Shown piece after piece: positions 5,082-6,529 of a stretch of 6,529 bases of DNA. The position numbers were made by a program, and so were the translations under genes. The notes below the pieces were generated by a model. The model ran no database searches. It was given only the letters and a program-made list of their open reading frames with translations, and was not told the DNA's origin. The DNA is from Gallionella sp. Lineage in GTDB: Bacteria > Pseudomonadota > Gammaproteobacteria > Burkholderiales > Gallionellaceae. The first letter of the stretch is position 1, and the number at the start of each line of letters is the position of its first letter. Location of the stretch: NCBI GenBank assembly GCA_024654105.1, contig JANLID010000406.1, positions 1 through 6,529 of the forward strand, written 5' to 3'.

Positions 5082-6529
5082 GTGTTGTTTACCAATTTTT
5101 CAAACTCCTCAACCGGCACGGGCTTGCCGAACAAGTACCCCTGATAGCTCATGCAGCCATTCTGTTTGAGGAAGTTCAGTTGCGCCTCGGTCTCCACCCC
5201 TTCGGCGATCACATCCAGGCGGAAGCTGTGCGCCATATCGATAATGACCTGGATCATGACGGCATCGTTCGAGCCGGTGGCAATATCACGCACGAAGCTC
5301 TGGTCGATCTTGACTTGATCGAGCGGCAGTTGATTCAGGTAGGACAACGACGAATAGCCGGTGCCGAAATCGTCCAACGACAATTTGACGCCGAGCGCTT
5401 TCAATGCATGCATTTTTACCACAACATCAGCAACATCGTTCAGTACGACGCTCTCGGTCAGTTCCAGTTTCAGGCGCGCCGGAGCAATCCGATGGGCACG
5501 AAGCAGGGTGGCGATCATGTCCACAAAATCATGCAAACGAAACTGTTGCGCGCTGACGTTAACCGCCAGCTCCAGGTTGCGCAGTCGGTCATTTTTATCC
5601 CATGCCGCAAGCTGCCGGCAGGCGGTATCGAGCACCCAGTTGCCAATATCCATGATCAGTGAACCCTCCTCGGCGATCGGAATGAATTGTGCGGGCAAGA
5701 CCATGCCGCGCTTCGGATGGTTCCAGCGCAGCAGCGCCTCCGCGCCCCGCGGGCGATGCTCGCTGTCCACCTGAATCTGGTAATACAGTTGCAACTCGCG
5801 GTTGGGGAGGGCGCGGCGCAGGTTCGCTTCCAGCGCGGCGTGCCTTTCCACCGCATATTGCATCGCGGGATCGAAGAAGCGCACCGCGTTCCGCCCTGAA
5901 CCCTTGACCTGATACATCGCCAGGTCGGCGTACTTGAGCAAATCATCCACCGGTTCGTCATTGCCGCGATACAGGCATACGCCGATGCTCGGCGAGCTGT
6001 GATACTCGTGGCCCTTGAGCCGGTAAGGTGTCGCCAGCGCAGCGCGTATCTTCTCGGCAATCAGCGCGACTTTTTGCGAAGCCTGTTCCGCGCTCGCATC
6101 GACCTCTTCGAGCAGCACCACGAACTCATCGCCGCCCAGGCGCGCCACGGTATCCACCTCACGCACGCAGGACCGAAGGCGTTGCGCCACCTCGATCAGC
6201 ATCAGATCGCCGTAATCGTGCCCCAGCGTATCGTTGAGCGTCTTGAACCTGTCCATATCGAGGAACAGTATCGCGCCGTAATGGCGGCTGCGCGCCGACA
6301 CCGACAGCGCCAGATGGAACCGGTCGAGCAGCAGGCGCCGGTTAGGCAGCTTGGTCAGCGCGTCATAAAACGCCAGGTTGCGAATTTCCTCCTCGGCCTG
6401 CTTGCGCTCGGTAATATCGCTGAAAATGGCGACATACTCGGTCGTTTGCCCCTGCTCATTTCTGACGGCAGTAATAGTCAGCCATTTCGGATAAATCTGC
6501 CCGCTCTTGCGCCGGTCCCATATCTCGCC
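5078..6529 (-). CDS. PAS/PAC-GGDEF-EAL cyclic-di-GMP signalling protein, C-terminal 483 residues
   Basis: The frame stays open to the right edge, so the N-terminus is missing; an internal GTG at 6301 is not a credible start. Counting from the edge, residues 1-49 are the end of a PAS/PAC sensor domain (GEIWDRRKSGQIYPKWL, then IFSDITERKQAEEEI). A GGDEF domain follows, beginning DALTKLPNR, with intact GGDEF at 132-136 and an RxxD inhibitory-site motif REVD (123-126) five residues before it. The EAL domain has EALLRW (264-269), ELTES, LDDFGTGYSS, KIDQSF and IAEGVET. Both domains look catalytically complete, so it could make and degrade c-di-GMP, or one domain could regulate the other. It ends ...EEFEKLVNNT at a TAG inside the REP element. 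The operon and promoter are outside the window. Confidence 0.95.
   Translation of the reverse strand, partial: GEIWDRRKSGQIYPKWLTITAVRNEQGQTTEYVAIFSDITERKQAEEEIRNLAFYDALTKLPNRRLLLDRFHLALSVSARSRHYGAILFLDMDRFKTLNDTLGHDYGDLMLIEVAQRLRSCVREVDTVARLGGDEFVVLLEEVDASAEQASQKVALIAEKIRAALATPYRLKGHEYHSSPSIGVCLYRGNDEPVDDLLKYADLAMYQVKGSGRNAVRFFDPAMQYAVERHAALEANLRRALPNRELQLYYQIQVDSEHRPRGAEALLRWNHPKRGMVLPAQFIPIAEEGSLIMDIGNWVLDTACRQLAAWDKNDRLRNLELAVNVSAQQFRLHDFVDMIATLLRAHRIAPARLKLELTESVVLNDVADVVVKMHALKALGVKLSLDDFGTGYSSLSYLNQLPLDQVKIDQSFVRDIATGSNDAVMIQVIIDMAHSFRLDVIAEGVETEAQLNFLKQNGCMSYQGYLFGKPVPVEEFEKLVNNT

Overview
This window most likely comes from a Gram-negative betaproteobacterium, possibly of the Nitrosomonadales or Gallionellaceae kind. 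The reasons are moderately high GC, an LplT-type inner-membrane lysophospholipid transporter, a GGDEF-EAL protein, and GTAG-headed REP elements with a REP-associated tyrosine transposase (RAYT). The placement is inference from gene content; no marker gene settles it.

Left half (1-3025, all minus strand). A probable operon reads alr (alanine racemase) > mtnP (methylthioadenosine phosphorylase) > apt (adenine phosphoribosyltransferase) > mtnA (methylthioribose-1-phosphate isomerase, cut by the left edge). The last three are consecutive: MtnP splits methylthioadenosine into adenine and methylthioribose-1-phosphate, Apt returns the adenine to AMP, and MtnA passes the sugar into methionine salvage. 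Spacings are 18 bp, 68 bp and a 1-base overlap. alr is the odd member, serving peptidoglycan D-alanine supply.

Centre (3026-4388). A 145-bp intergenic region holds short repeats and weak promoter candidates and separates alr from the divergent lplT (plus strand).

Right half (4385-6529). A compact 697-bp REP-RAYT-REP unit lies between lplT and a minus-strand gene for a PAS/PAC-GGDEF-EAL cyclic-di-GMP protein, whose N-terminus is beyond the right edge. Inverted GTAG-headed hairpin elements bound the unit, and another inverted REP pair is read in frame inside the transposase.

The strongest theme is repeats built into genes. The TAG of the GTAG head is the stop codon of lplT, of the RAYT and of the GGDEF-EAL gene. 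A heptamer repeat supplies the last codons and TAG stop of mtnP. A second heptamer array runs up to the start codon of alr. A 19-codon palindrome-rich segment is inserted in frame in alr. A 33-bp repeat occurs in opposite orientations in the mtnP-apt and alr-lplT gaps. No tRNA, rRNA or CRISPR array was seen.
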